From Prescottella subtropica (lineage in GTDB: Bacteria > Actinomycetota > Actinomycetes > Mycobacteriales > Mycobacteriaceae), in assembly GCF_005434945.1 (NCBI RefSeq), contig NZ_SKCH01000015.1:1-64000 (forward strand): 64,000 nucleotides of DNA, read 5' to 3'. Under the pieces are notes generated by a model. The model did not search any database, had not been told where the DNA came from, and saw nothing but the letters and a program-made list of their open reading frames with translations. Below are positions 38,308-47,305 of the stretch, one piece after another. Numbering within the stretch: the first letter of the stretch is position 1; each line of letters begins with the position of its first letter. Made by a program: the position numbers and the translations under genes.

Positions 38308-39576
38308 ATGACGACCGGACCCCGACACGACACCGGCTCCGATATCCGATCCGGTACCGCGCTCGTGCCGGTGACGGCCGGGACCGCGGCCGAACTCGAC
38401 CGGGCCGACCGGCACAGCGCCCACAACTACAGTCCGCTGCAGGTGGTGATCGCCTCCGGTGCGGGGGCGTGGGTGCGCGGTATCGACGGCGTCGACTACC
38501 TCGATGTGCTGGCCGGCTACTCGGCGTTGAACTTCGGGCACGCCCACCCGGAGCTGGTCGCCGTCGCCCGCGATCAGCTCGGCACGCTCACCCTGACCGG
38601 CCGGGCCTTCCAGCACGACCGGTTCGCCGAGTTCTGCACGGACGTCGCCCGACTGTGCGGCAAGGACGCGGTGCTGCCGATGAACACCGGCGCCGAAGCC
38701 GTCGAAACCGCCCTCAAACTCGCCCGCAAGTGGGGGTACGACGTCAAGAGTGTCCCGGACGGTCGTGCCGAGATCGTCACGTGCGCCGACAATTTCCACG
38801 GCCGCACCATCGGCATCGTCGGGTTCTCCACCGACCCGGACGCCCGCGGTGGTTTCGGGCCGTTCCCACCCGGGTTCCCGACCGTCGCCTACGGCAGCCT
38901 CGACGCGCTGGCCGACGCGATCACCGAGCACACCGTCGCGGTCCTCGTCGAACCGATCCAGGGGGAGGCGGGGGTGCGGGTGCCGCCGGACGGCTATCTC
39001 GCCGGGGTCCGCCGGCTGTGCGACGAGTACGGCATCCTGATGCTCGCCGACGAGATCCAGAGCGGCCTGGGCCGCACGGGGGAGACGTTCGCGTGCGACC
39101 ACGAGAACGTGGTCCCGGACGTCTACATCCTCGGCAAGGCGCTCGGCGGCGGCCTCCTACCGGTGTCGGCGGTGGCCGCGAACCGGGACGTGATGGACGT
39201 AATCGGTCCCGGGCAGCACGGCAGCACGTTCGGCGGCAACCCGCTGGCGTGTGCGGTCGGCAGCGCCGTCGTCCGACTACTCGAGACGGGCGTCTACCAG
39301 CAGCGCAGCCGCGACCTCGGACGGCACCTGCACGAGTTGCTGGCGCAGCTGCCCGCGGACCGGGTCGGGGAGGTGCGTGGCCGGGGACTGTGGGCCGGGA
39401 TCGACCTGGCGCCCGGGCAGCCGTCGGCGCGGGTGATCTGCGAACGCCTGCTGGCCCGCCGGGTCCTCGCGAAGGACGCGCACGAGGGCACGATCCGGAT
39501 CGCGCCGCCGCTGGTGATCGACCGTGACGATCTGACGTGGGCGGTCGAACGGTTCGCGGACGCCCTCACCGGGTAG
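38308..39576 (+). CDS. rocD: Ornithine--oxo-acid aminotransferase (class III, PLP)
   Basis: This 422-residue class III aminotransferase moves the delta-amino group of ornithine to 2-oxoglutarate, giving glutamate semialdehyde. HNYSPLQVVIASGAGAWVRG, the GAEAVETALKLARKWGY helix, LADEIQSGLGRTG and the PLP lysine Lys277 (YILGKALGGG) are typical of OAT. The C-terminus LVIDRDDLTWAVE fits too. The start follows CGGGAGG. It is a single gene between the ESX-4 terminator and rplM, with its own promoter candidate. Confidence 0.9.
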   Translation: MTTGPRHDTGSDIRSGTALVPVTAGTAAELDRADRHSAHNYSPLQVVIASGAGAWVRGIDGVDYLDVLAGYSALNFGHAHPELVAVARDQLGTLTLTGRAFQHDRFAEFCTDVARLCGKDAVLPMNTGAEAVETALKLARKWGYDVKSVPDGRAEIVTCADNFHGRTIGIVGFSTDPDARGGFGPFPPGFPTVAYGSLDALADAITEHTVAVLVEPIQGEAGVRVPPDGYLAGVRRLCDEYGILMLADEIQSGLGRTGETFACDHENVVPDVYILGKALGGGLLPVSAVAANRDVMDVIGPGQHGSTFGGNPLACAVGSAVVRLLETGVYQQRSRDLGRHLHELLAQLPADRVGEVRGRGLWAGIDLAPGQPSARVICERLLARRVLAKDAHEGTIRIAPPLVIDRDDLTWAVERFADALTG

Positions 39577-39586
39577 CCGGGCGGTT

Positions 39587-39616
39587 TTGACCCGGCTCCG
39601 GTCGGGCCGGTATCGT
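39587..39616 (+). promoter_or_regulatory. Candidate rplM-rpsI promoter
   Basis: TTGACC (39587-39592) and TATCGT (39611-39616) with an 18-bp spacer start just after the rocD stop. They predict a leader of about 160 nt. Confidence 0.5.
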
Positions 39617-39780
39617 TCACAGTCGGCGTGTCGTCTTTCGCGGGTGCCCTGCAGCGCAATGTGGTTTCACTGTGGTGTAGCGGTGTCGCGAATGATGGTT
39701 CTCGGGTCTCAACTGGCCGCCGAGGATCGTTCGCACGACATGCTCGGTCAGCAGCAGAAACGAACAGACGAGGAAGTTCT

Positions 39781-40224
39781 GTGCCTACGTATTCCCCGAA
39801 GGCCGGAGACGTGACCCGCACCTGGCACGTCATCGACGCCACTGACGTGGTGCTCGGTCGCCTTGCCGTCCAGGCAGCGAACCTGCTCCGCGGCAAGCAC
39901 AAGCCCACCTTTGCACCGCACGTTGACGGCGGCGACTTCGTCGTCATCATCAACGCCGACAAGGTTGCCATCAGCGGCAACAAGCGTACGGACAAGTTCC
40001 TGTACCACCACTCCGGACATCCGGGTGGCCTGAAGTCCCGTTCGGTCGGCGAGGTTCTCGAGAAGAACCCGGATCGTCTGGTGGAGAAGGCCGTCACCGG
40101 CATGCTCCCGAAGAACAAGCTGGGCCGCGCCATCGCGGGCAAGCTGAAGGTCTACGCAGGCCCGACCCACCCCCACACCGCGCAGCAGCCGGTTCCGTTC
40201 GAGATCAAGCAGGTCGCCCAGTGA
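39781..40224 (+). CDS. rplM: 50S ribosomal protein L13
   Basis: L13, 147 residues, [21 protein letters not shown], with [18 protein letters not shown] and [11 protein letters not shown]. An early assembly protein. The GTG start follows GAGGAAGTTCT; the longer upstream frame is leader sequence. It overlaps rpsI by four bases. Confidence 0.98.
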   Translation: MPTYSPKAGDVTRTWHVIDATDVVLGRLAVQAANLLRGKHKPTFAPHVDGGDFVVIINADKVAISGNKRTDKFLYHHSGHPGGLKSRSVGEVLEKNPDRLVEKAVTGMLPKNKLGRAIAGKLKVYAGPTHPHTAQQPVPFEIKQVAQ

Positions 40225-40727
40225 GCAACGAAGACTTCAACGAGGCCGTCGAGGTCGCAGCGGACGAGCTGACCGAGTACACGTCCGAGTCGGATGCCGT
40301 CGAGGCGTACGAGGCTGCCCCGCAGGCTCCGATCGTCATCGATCGCCCGGTCCAGACCGTCGGCCGTCGCAAGGAGGCGGTCGTCCGCGTCCGCCTGACC
40401 CCCGGCACCGGTGAGTTCAAGCTCAACGGCCGCACCCTCGAGAACTACTTCCCGAACAAGGTGCACCAGCAGCTGATCAAGGCTCCGCTGGTCATGGTCG
40501 AGCGCACCGAGTCGTTCGACATCACCGCCATCCTCACCGGTGGCGGCCCGTCGGGCCAGGCCGGCGCACTGCGTCTCGCCATCTCCCGCGCGCTGATCGA
40601 GGTCACCGCCGAGGATCGCCCCGCGCTCAAGCGTGCCGGCTTCCTCACGCGTGACGCCCGCGCCGTCGAGCGCAAGAAGTACGGCCTGAAGAAGGCCCGC
40701 AAGGCATCTCAGTACTCCAAGCGCTGA
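40221..40727 (+). CDS. rpsI: 30S ribosomal protein S9
   Basis: S9, 168 residues, has an acidic N-terminal extension of about 40 residues ([18 protein letters not shown]), the [19 protein letters not shown] core and the C-terminal [17 protein letters not shown] that touches P-site tRNA. GTG start inside the rplM stop. Two strong hairpins follow. Confidence 0.98.
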   Translation: MSNEDFNEAVEVAADELTEYTSESDAVEAYEAAPQAPIVIDRPVQTVGRRKEAVVRVRLTPGTGEFKLNGRTLENYFPNKVHQQLIKAPLVMVERTESFDITAILTGGGPSGQAGALRLAISRALIEVTAEDRPALKRAGFLTRDARAVERKKYGLKKARKASQYSKR

Positions 40728-40733
40728 TGTGTC

Positions 40734-40763
40734 GCCGGGGTCGGTGCGTGCACCGACCCCGGC
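40734..40763 (+). terminator. First terminator after rpsI
   Basis: GCCGGGGTCGGTGC (40734-40747) and GCACCGACCCCGGC (40750-40763) form a perfect 14-bp stem with almost no loop. Confidence 0.7.
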
Positions 40764-40774
40764 ACCTGTTCGAC

Positions 40775-40826
40775 CACGAGAGCAGGCGTTCGTAGAGTTC
40801 TTCACTACGGGACGCCTGCTCTCGTG
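40775..40826 (+). terminator. Second, long terminator before glmM
   Basis: CACGAGAGCAGGCGT (40775-40789) pairs with ACGCCTGCTCTCGTG (40812-40826), and CGTAG/CTACG inside extends it. CTTTA follows. The stem ends 25 bp before glmM, so it could also regulate glmM. Confidence 0.65.
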
Positions 40827-40851
40827 CTTTACCGGGAGGAATCGGATTCAC

Positions 40852-42210
40852 ATGGGTCGTATGTTCGGCACGGACGGCGTGCGTGGTTTGGCGAACGCCG
40901 AACTGACCGCGGAACTCGCGTTGCAGGTGGCCGCGGCCGCGGCCGAGGTACTCGCCCCGGAGTCCGGGCCGCAGCGGCCCGCCGCTGAGGAGTCTGCGCG
41001 GCCCGCCGCGGTCGTCGGCCGGGATCCGCGCGCCAGCGGCGAGATGCTCGAGGCCGCCGTCACCGCCGGACTGACCGCCGCCGGCGTCGACGTGATCCTC
41101 GTCGGCATCCTCCCGACCCCCGCGGTCGCGTACCTGACCGGCGCCTACGACGCCGCTCTCGGTGTGATGATCTCCGCGTCGCACAACCCGATGCCCGACA
41201 ACGGCATCAAGATCTTCGCGGCGGGCGGGCACAAACTCGACGACGACGTCGAGAACCGTATCGAGGCCGCGATCGCTGCCGGTCCGACGCGGCGCCCCAC
41301 CGGTGCCGGGATCGGCCGCGTCGACGTCGCCTTCGATGCCACCTCCCGCTACCTCGCCCACCTCGCCGGGGCCCAGGGCACCCGACTCGACGGGCTCACC
41401 GTCGTCGTCGACTGCGCGCACGGTGCGTCGTCGACCGTCGCCCCCGACGCGTACCGGGCGGCCGGCGCGACCGTGATCGCCATCCACGCCGACCCGGACG
41501 GCTACAACATCAACGACGGCTGCGGGTCGACGCACCTCGAGGGGCTGCAGCGCGCGGTCGTCGAACACGGCGCCGACCTCGGTCTCGGCCACGACGGCGA
41601 CGCCGACCGCTGCCTCGCGGTGGACGCGACCGGGTCCGTCGTCGACGGTGACGCGATCATGGCCGTCCTCGCGATCGCCATGCGCGACGCCGGGGAACTC
41701 GCCCGGAACACCCTCGTCGCGACCGTCATGAGCAACCTCGGACTGCACCTGGCGATGCGGGACGCCGGAATCACGATGCGGACCACCGCGGTCGGCGACC
41801 GGTACGTGCTCGAGGAACTGCGGGCCGGCGGTTTCGCTCTCGGCGGCGAGCAGTCCGGGCACGTCGTCCTCCCGGCCCACGGCACCACCGGCGACGGTGT
41901 CCTCACCGGCCTGCGCCTCATGGCACGCATGGCCGGGACCGGGCGCTCGCTCGCCGACCTGGCGGCGGCGATGACGGCACTGCCGCAGGTACTGATCAAC
42001 GTGAAGGTCACCGACAAGACTGCTGTTGCCACCGCCCCGAAGGTCGTCGCGGCGATCGCCGCCGCGGAGACCGAACTCGGCGACACCGGGCGGGTGCTGC
42101 TGCGCCCGTCGGGCACCGAACAGTTGGTGCGGGTGATGGTCGAGGCCGCCGACACCGCGACCGCGCAGCGCATCGCCGAGACCCTCGCGGAGAAGGTCGC
42201 GTCCGCCTGA
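40852..42210 (+). CDS. glmM: Phosphoglucosamine mutase
   Basis: GlmM (452 residues) converts glucosamine-6-phosphate to glucosamine-1-phosphate for UDP-GlcNAc and peptidoglycan. [11 protein letters not shown] opens the protein. The phosphoserine is Ser110 in [14 protein letters not shown], the metal loop is DGDADR, and [14 protein letters not shown] binds the phosphate. A 14-residue Ala/Pro/Glu insert follows VLAPE near residue 38. The ATG follows CGGGAGGAATCGG. It is functionally linked to glmS about 2.8 kb downstream. Confidence 0.97.
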   Translation: MGRMFGTDGVRGLANAELTAELALQVAAAAAEVLAPESGPQRPAAEESARPAAVVGRDPRASGEMLEAAVTAGLTAAGVDVILVGILPTPAVAYLTGAYDAALGVMISASHNPMPDNGIKIFAAGGHKLDDDVENRIEAAIAAGPTRRPTGAGIGRVDVAFDATSRYLAHLAGAQGTRLDGLTVVVDCAHGASSTVAPDAYRAAGATVIAIHADPDGYNINDGCGSTHLEGLQRAVVEHGADLGLGHDGDADRCLAVDATGSVVDGDAIMAVLAIAMRDAGELARNTLVATVMSNLGLHLAMRDAGITMRTTAVGDRYVLEELRAGGFALGGEQSGHVVLPAHGTTGDGVLTGLRLMARMAGTGRSLADLAAAMTALPQVLINVKVTDKTAVATAPKVVAAIAAAETELGDTGRVLLRPSGTEQLVRVMVEAADTATAQRIAETLAEKVASA

Positions 42211-42278
42211 CGGGAACCGTGACGCCGCCGGCTGCGTCGAAGAGGACGTAGGAGCCGATTCGACGACAGGCGGCAGCG

Positions 42279-42590
42279 ATGACGGACCAGGTCACGATCG
42301 ACGTCCCGCGGGTGCGGGCCGCGGGACATGCACTGCGGGGGAGTGTCGAACTGCTCGACGCGTCGGCCCGCGCGGTCGCGTCGTGCGGATTCGCGGTCAC
42401 CCCGTCCGGGGCGGTCGATCCCGCCCGCGAACACGCGATCCGGGACGGCTACCTGCGGTTGGCGCGCGCGATCGGCGGATGGGCGGCGGCGTCGGACACC
42501 ACCGGCCGGGCCCTGGCGGCCACCGCCGACACCTACCGGCAGCAGGACGTCGCGGCCGCCGGCACCGTCGTGGCACTGGGCGGGCGGTAG
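42279..42590 (+). CDS. Small helical protein with ESX-substrate features (Rv3440c-like)
   Basis: This 103-residue protein is unannotated in function. It is all-helical by composition, with two helical halves around GGW at 66-68 ([10 protein letters not shown]). Tyr86-x-x-x-Asp90 (TYRQQD) is the YxxxD pattern used as a type VII export signal, and the overall shape recalls EspC/WXG100 proteins. It lies 68 bp after glmM, and its stop shares one base with the next GTG, so the two proteins are translationally coupled. The same two-gene pair is found beside glmM in M. tuberculosis (recalled). Function as an exported partner is inference. Confidence 0.72.
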   Translation: MTDQVTIDVPRVRAAGHALRGSVELLDASARAVASCGFAVTPSGAVDPAREHAIRDGYLRLARAIGGWAAASDTTGRALAATADTYRQQDVAAAGTVVALGGR

Positions 42591-44008
42591 TGGAGACGAT
42601 CCTCGCGGCCGGGGCGGCCGGACTGCGCTATTTCGTGGTGTACCTGCCCCGCGCCGCGGCCGTCGCCGAACGTCTCGGCACGGGCGACCGGTTTCCGGTG
42701 CCCGCCGACCTCGAGGCGCGGTACGTCGAGCAGCGCGGCATCGACCTGGACGTGCTCGACGCGGACATCGAGTGTTTCGCCCGTATCGCGCTCGACCTCG
42801 ACCGCCGGTACGGCGACGAATCGAGTGCCGCCGGACACCTGAGGTTCGAGTGGAGCGGCGCCGCCGCAGACCGGGCCCGCGAGCAACTGACCGCGCACCT
42901 CGACCACGCGGACGGGGTGCGCCGCAGCATGCACGCCGCGCATCGGGCGCTGACCGAGACGTCGCGGGTGGTGCGCGACGCGGTGACCCGGAAGACGGAC
43001 TGGGTGGGCGCTCTCGACGCCGCCACCGCCGGTGGCCTCACCCCGGACGACATCGACCGCGCGTTCGTCGGCGTCGGGTGTGACGATCGGCTGGGCAGGA
43101 TGTTCCTGCCGCACGTCCGCGACACCGTCGCCCAATTCGACGCGCTGTGCGACGCGACCGCGACCGCGATCGACGACGCGTACCGGAACCTCGCCTGCGT
43201 CCTCGCACAGATCGACGACAGCGCCTTCCCCGTACCGGACTGCGGGCCCGAGATCGCACCGCCGGTGTCCGAGTGCGCGGGAGATGTTCCCGCGCAGACT
43301 GTTTCGGTGCAGGCACCGTCCCCAGTGCTGCCGGTGTCTGCTGCCGGGGAGGTGCGCCTGCGCGGTCTGCTCCCGGCCGACACCCGGTCGACGGCGGCCG
43401 CACCCGACCCGTTCACGCCCGGCCCGTTCACCGGCGGTGCAGCGGTCGACGGTACGGCGGTCGTGGCTGCCGCGCGGGCCGTCGGGGTGATCGTGGAAGC
43501 GGTCGGGACCGTCGCACTCGGCATCGCCACTGCCGTCGGCGAGATCGTGCAGGAGGCGGCCGCATCCGGAAGCAGCCTGAACCTGGACACCGGCACATGC
43601 TGCGACTGCGACGACCACGTGCCCGACGAGCCGCAGCCACCCCCGACGGCCGAACCGGTCGGCGACTGCCCCGAACCCGAACCCGAACCTCAGCCCGAAC
43701 CGGTGCCTGAACCTCAACCGGAACCGGAGCCCGAGCCGACGCCTGTTTCCGACCCGGTGCCGGACCCCGAACCCGTACCAGACCCCGAGTCCGAACCGAT
43801 GCCGGAGCCGACGCCTGTTCCCGAACCCGTGCCCGCTGCCACTCCGGCCCCGGAGACGTGTGTGCCGGCTCCGGCTGTCCCGTCGGCGTTCGCGCCGTCG
43901 TCGGGTGGTGGGGTTCGGCGTCGGGGCGACGGTGCGGGGGCCGGGCCGGTGCTTGCGGAGAGCGGCCCGCAGGGGCCGGTGGTGCTGCCGGAGGCGGGGC
44001 CGCTGTGA
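42590..44008 (+). CDS. WSG-containing protein with Pro/Glu-rich tail (Rv3439c-like)
   Basis: This 472-residue protein has no assigned function. Residues 1-205 are helical and include Trp88-Ser89-Gly90 ([16 protein letters not shown]), a WXG-like turn. A middle section (about 230-325) contains a Gly/Ala-rich hydrophobic stretch ([21 protein letters not shown]), then a Cys cluster (CCDCDD). About 85 residues of PEPEPQPEP-type repeats follow, and a short Gly/Arg end. It starts at a GTG overlapping the upstream stop. The architecture resembles large ESX substrates with extended tails; no enzymatic or toxin domain was recognised. Confidence 0.72.
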   Translation: METILAAGAAGLRYFVVYLPRAAAVAERLGTGDRFPVPADLEARYVEQRGIDLDVLDADIECFARIALDLDRRYGDESSAAGHLRFEWSGAAADRAREQLTAHLDHADGVRRSMHAAHRALTETSRVVRDAVTRKTDWVGALDAATAGGLTPDDIDRAFVGVGCDDRLGRMFLPHVRDTVAQFDALCDATATAIDDAYRNLACVLAQIDDSAFPVPDCGPEIAPPVSECAGDVPAQTVSVQAPSPVLPVSAAGEVRLRGLLPADTRSTAAAPDPFTPGPFTGGAAVDGTAVVAAARAVGVIVEAVGTVALGIATAVGEIVQEAAASGSSLNLDTGTCCDCDDHVPDEPQPPPTAEPVGDCPEPEPEPQPEPVPEPQPEPEPEPTPVSDPVPDPEPVPDPESEPMPEPTPVPEPVPAATPAPETCVPAPAVPSAFAPSSGGGVRRRGDGAGAGPVLAESGPQGPVVLPEAGPL

Positions 44009-44027
44009 CCGTCGGATACTGCCGGTC

Positions 44028-44078
44028 GCGGGCGGTTACTGCACCATCGCCCGGGAGGTGCGCGCAGCAACCGCCCGC
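44028..44078 (+). terminator. Hairpin between convergent genes
   Basis: GCGGGCGGTT (44028-44037) and AACCGCCCGC (44069-44078) with a 31-nt loop lie between the PEP-tail gene and the convergent hydrolase-like gene. Weak by loop size. Confidence 0.4.
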
Positions 44079-44088
44079 GGCGACGTGG

Positions 44089-44961
44089 TCACCGGCTCAG
44101 CAGCCGACCCGCCCGCAGTCCGGCGCGGTCGGCGGCGTCCGGGGTGCCGAGGCCGTCCGGGTCGTCCTCGCGGACCGCGGGGCCACTGCCGGGGAAGTGG
44201 GTGTCGGCGTCGGAGAAGTCCGCGTAGGTCTTGTCCCCGGTGAGCTGGTGCAGCAGGAATCCGGTGAGCAGTGCGCGGGTGACGCGCTGCGTGCGGCGTT
44301 CGGAACCACCGGCCCCGAGGAACGACAGGACCCGCCGGCCCTCGACGAGACCGGCGCTCGACGCCTTGTCGACGACGCGGAGCACACTGCGGTCCGGCCA
44401 GGCGTCGTCGAGGGCGACCGCGTCACTGTTCAGGGAGTCGACGTCCTGGGCGCCGGTGAGGATCAGTCCGGGCACGCCGACGCGGGCGGCGGCGTCGACG
44501 GCGGACGGTGCGGTCGGTGCGGGGAACAGTGCGGCGACGGCTTTCACCCGGCGCTGCTGCGCGGCGGCGAGGACGGCGACCCCGCCGCCCATGCCGTGTC
44601 CGGCGAACGCGAGCCGGTCGGGGTGGACGCTGATCCGGCCGGTGCCGAGCCGGACCCCGGTGCAGATGTCGAGGGTGGTGCCCAGGTCGGCGGCCAGACC
44701 CAGATGCGACGGGACCGGTCCGCGTTCGGTGCCGGGGGCGGCGGCGACGATGCCCCACGACGCGAGATGTTCGAGGGTGCCCGCATAGTTGGCGGCACCG
44801 GCCATCCAGTCGTGCGCGAACGCGACCGCCGGCAGGTTGAAGCCCTCCGCCGGGGTGTAGACGGCGCCGGGCTGGCCGGCGAGCGCCAGGTCTCCCCGCA
44901 GCACCCGGTGCGGGCCGCGCTTGGACAGCTTGGAAACCAGGGATTCGGGTGTCTGCGCCAC
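44089..44961 (-). CDS. Alpha/beta-hydrolase-fold protein without nucleophile serine (Rv3438-like)
   Basis: This 290-residue protein has a dienelactone-hydrolase/chlorophyllase-like fold: PAVAFAHDWMAG near residue 43, then a nucleophile elbow AGHGMGGG, VPGLILTGAQDVD and a C-terminal DKTYADF. The elbow carries Gly where Ser or Cys is expected, so classic serine hydrolase chemistry is unlikely. The GTG start (44961) precedes AQTPESLVSKLSKRGPHRV. It converges on the upstream ESX-like gene and is divergent from glmS by about 67 bp. Confidence 0.72.
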   Translation of the reverse strand: MAQTPESLVSKLSKRGPHRVLRGDLALAGQPGAVYTPAEGFNLPAVAFAHDWMAGAANYAGTLEHLASWGIVAAAPGTERGPVPSHLGLAADLGTTLDICTGVRLGTGRISVHPDRLAFAGHGMGGGVAVLAAAQQRRVKAVAALFPAPTAPSAVDAAARVGVPGLILTGAQDVDSLNSDAVALDDAWPDRSVLRVVDKASSAGLVEGRRVLSFLGAGGSERRTQRVTRALLTGFLLHQLTGDKTYADFSDADTHFPGSGPAVREDDPDGLGTPDAADRAGLRAGRLLSR

Positions 44962-45014
44962 GCCGGTGACGTTATCCGATGGGTGACCGAGTTCGCTCCG
45001 CCCGGTGCTCCCAG

Positions 45015-45020
45015 TACGCT
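45015..45020 (+). promoter_or_regulatory. -10 box for a probable leaderless glmS mRNA
   Basis: TACGCT is eight bases before the glmS ATG, and no ribosome site is present between them. Confidence 0.4.
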
Positions 45021-45028
45021 GGTGAACC

Positions 45029-46894
45029 ATGTGCGGAATCGTGGGTTACGTAGGCCACCGCCAGGCTCTGGGGGTCGTGGTCGAGGCGTTGCAGCGAATG
45101 GAATACCGCGGCTACGACTCCGCAGGAATCGCGATCGTCGACGGCGCGGGCAAGCTCGAAACCGAGAAGAAGGCCGGCCGGTTGTCGAACCTGCAGGCGC
45201 GGCTCGACGAGGTCGGCCGGGACGGCTTCGTCGGCACCACCGGCATGGGGCACACCCGGTGGGCGACGCACGGCAAGCCGACCGACCGCAACGCGCACCC
45301 GCACCGGGATGCGAGCGGGATGTTCGCGGTCGTACACAACGGCATCATCGAGAACTTCGCGCCGTTGCGTGCCGAGCTCGAGGCCGCCGACGTGGAACTG
45401 GCGAGCGACACCGACTCCGAGGTCACGGTCCATCTGGTGGCCCGCGCCTACGCCGAGGGTTCCACGAAGGGCGACTTCGTCGAGAGTGTGCGCTCGGTAC
45501 TGCGCCGCCTCGAGGGTGCGTTCACGCTGGTGTTCACGCACGCCGACAATCCGGACGTGATCATCGCGGCCCGCCGGTCGACGCCGCTGGTCGTCGGTGT
45601 CGGTGACGGCGAGATGTTCGTCGGCTCGGATGTCGCGGCGTTCATCGAGCACACCCGGAACGCGGTCGAACTCGGCCAGGACCAGGTCGTCGTCCTCACC
45701 GCCGACAGCTACACGGTGACCGACTTCTTCGGGAACACGGACGTCGAGACCCGGCCCTTCACCATCGACTGGGATCTGCAGGCCGCCGAGAAGGGCGGTC
45801 ACGACTACTTCATGCTCAAGGAGATCGACGAGCAGCCGGACGCGGTCGCGGACACCCTGCGCGGCCATTTCGTCGACCAGCGCATCGTCCTCGACGAGCA
45901 GCGCCTGTCCGATCAGGAGCTGCGGGACGTCGACAAGGTGTTCGTCGTCGCGTGCGGCAGCGCCTACCATTCGGGCCTGCTCGCCAAGTACGCGATCGAG
46001 CACTGGACGCGGCTGCCTGTCGAGGTGGAGCTGGCCAGCGAGTTCCGGTACCGCGACCCGGTGCTGGACCGGTCGACGCTCGTCGTCGCGATCTCGCAGT
46101 CCGGGGAGACGGCGGACACGCTCGAGGCCGTCAAGCATGCCAAGGATCAGAAGGCGCGGGTCCTGGCGATCTGCAACACCAACGGTGCGCAGATTCCGCG
46201 TGAGGCCGACGCCGTCCTCTACACGCGGGCCGGTCCGGAGATCGCCGTCGCCTCGACCAAGGCCTTCCTCGCCCAGGTGACCGCGAACTACCTGGTGGGT
46301 CTGGCGTTGGCGCAGGCGCGGGGGACCAAGTACCCCGACGAGGTCGCGCGGGAGTACGCGGACCTGGCCGCGATGCCCGAGCTGGTGTCGCGGGTGCTCG
46401 AGAAGGTCGAGTCGGTGCGGGAGCTGGCGCGCACGTACGCGCAGTCGTCGGCGGTGCTGTTCCTGGGACGGCACGTGGGCTACCCGGTGGCGCTCGAGGG
46501 TGCGCTCAAGCTCAAGGAGCTCGCGTACATGCACGCCGAGGGGTTCGCGGCCGGCGAGCTCAAGCACGGTCCGATCGCGCTGATCCAGGAGGGTCTGCCG
46601 GTCATCGTGGTGATGCCGTCGCCGAAGGGCCGTGCGGTGCTGCACTCGAAGCTGGTCTCGAACATTCAGGAGATCAAGGCGCGTGGGGCGACGACGATCG
46701 TGATCGCCGAGGAGGGTGACGAGGCGGTGCGGGCGCACGCCGACCATCTCATCGAGATCCCGGCGGCCCCGACGCTGCTGCAGCCGCTGCTGTCCACGGT
46801 GCCGCTGCAGGTGTTCGCGGCCGAGGTCGCGCAGGCCCGCGGTCTGGATGTCGACAAGCCGCGGAACCTGGCGAAGTCCGTCACCGTCGAATAG
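45029..46894 (+). CDS. glmS: Glutamine--fructose-6-phosphate aminotransferase (isomerizing)
   Basis: GlmS (621 residues) makes glucosamine-6-phosphate from fructose-6-phosphate and glutamine. The N-terminal nucleophile Cys is in MCGIVGYVG, with GHTRWATHG and HNGIIEN in the glutaminase domain. Two SIS domains follow (CGSAYHSG, SQSGETADTL), and it ends with KPRNLAKSVTVE. Its product feeds glmM, 2.8 kb upstream. No ribosome site is seen; the mRNA may be leaderless. No glmS ribozyme is present. Confidence 0.98.
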   Translation: MCGIVGYVGHRQALGVVVEALQRMEYRGYDSAGIAIVDGAGKLETEKKAGRLSNLQARLDEVGRDGFVGTTGMGHTRWATHGKPTDRNAHPHRDASGMFAVVHNGIIENFAPLRAELEAADVELASDTDSEVTVHLVARAYAEGSTKGDFVESVRSVLRRLEGAFTLVFTHADNPDVIIAARRSTPLVVGVGDGEMFVGSDVAAFIEHTRNAVELGQDQVVVLTADSYTVTDFFGNTDVETRPFTIDWDLQAAEKGGHDYFMLKEIDEQPDAVADTLRGHFVDQRIVLDEQRLSDQELRDVDKVFVVACGSAYHSGLLAKYAIEHWTRLPVEVELASEFRYRDPVLDRSTLVVAISQSGETADTLEAVKHAKDQKARVLAICNTNGAQIPREADAVLYTRAGPEIAVASTKAFLAQVTANYLVGLALAQARGTKYPDEVAREYADLAAMPELVSRVLEKVESVRELARTYAQSSAVLFLGRHVGYPVALEGALKLKELAYMHAEGFAAGELKHGPIALIQEGLPVIVVMPSPKGRAVLHSKLVSNIQEIKARGATTIVIAEEGDEAVRAHADHLIEIPAAPTLLQPLLSTVPLQVFAAEVAQARGLDVDKPRNLAKSVTVE

Positions 46895-46902
46895 GTCGAC
46901 CA

Positions 46903-46945
46903 CTCGGAGCGGTCGTGGTGCTCACACCACCACGACCGCTCCGAG
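46903..46945 (+). terminator. Bidirectional 18-bp terminator overlapping the cupredoxin C-terminus
   Basis: CTCGGAGCGGTCGTGGTG (46903-46920) pairs perfectly with CACCACGACCGCTCCGAG (46928-46945), loop seven nt. It ends glmS and also contains the last codons (LGAVVVV) of the convergent cupredoxin gene. Confidence 0.75.
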
Positions 46946-47281
46946 CATGTCCGGGTGCAGTGAGCACGTGTAGTCGTAGGTGCCCGGCTGCGTGAACGTG
47001 TACGTCCACGTGCCGGTCTGCAGCAGCGGGCTGCGCAGCACCGATTTCGCGTCCCCGAGCCCGACGACGTCGTGCGGTGTGCCGCGGTCGTCGAACACCC
47101 ACGTCACGGTGTCGCCGACGGACACGGTGAGCGAGGCCGGCGAATACGTCATGTTCTTCACCGTCACGGTGAGTCCGTCGCCCGGATCGGCCGGTACGTC
47201 ACGTCCGGTGTCGGAGCTGCATCCGGAAAGGCTTGCCGCCAAGGCGATTCCGGCGATCAGTGCGGTAACCCGTGTCTTCAT
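46922..47281 (-). CDS. Cupredoxin (plastocyanin-like) lipoprotein
   Basis: This 119-residue protein has a lipoprotein signal with lipobox LSGC near residue 20 and a type 1 copper domain. Copper ligands are visible as His in TPHDVVG and the Cys-His-Met set in YTCSLHPDM. It is likely an extracytoplasmic electron carrier or copper-binding protein. The ATG (MKTRVTALIAG) was chosen for its signal peptide. It is divergent from nnrD, with 24 bp between starts. Confidence 0.88.
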   Translation of the reverse strand: MKTRVTALIAGIALAASLSGCSSDTGRDVPADPGDGLTVTVKNMTYSPASLTVSVGDTVTWVFDDRGTPHDVVGLGDAKSVLRSPLLQTGTWTYTFTQPGTYDYTCSLHPDMLGAVVVV

Positions 47282-47292
47282 GCGATCCAGCG

Positions 47293-47298
47293 TAATCT
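47293..47298 (+). promoter_or_regulatory. -10 box for a probable leaderless nnrD mRNA
   Basis: TAATCT lies seven bases before the nnrD ATG with no ribosome site between. Confidence 0.45.
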
Positions 47299-47305
47299 GA
47301 CGGCG

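Noticed and set aside
43660-43860. Repetitive PEP-coding DNA considered as a repeat array or CRISPR
   Set aside because: Repeats are short, imperfect and keep the reading frame; there are no spacers.
45001-45028. A glmS ribozyme or riboswitch upstream of glmS
   Set aside because: Only about 67 bp separate glmS from the divergent gene, and the -10 box lies eight bases from the ATG, leaving no room for a ribozyme.
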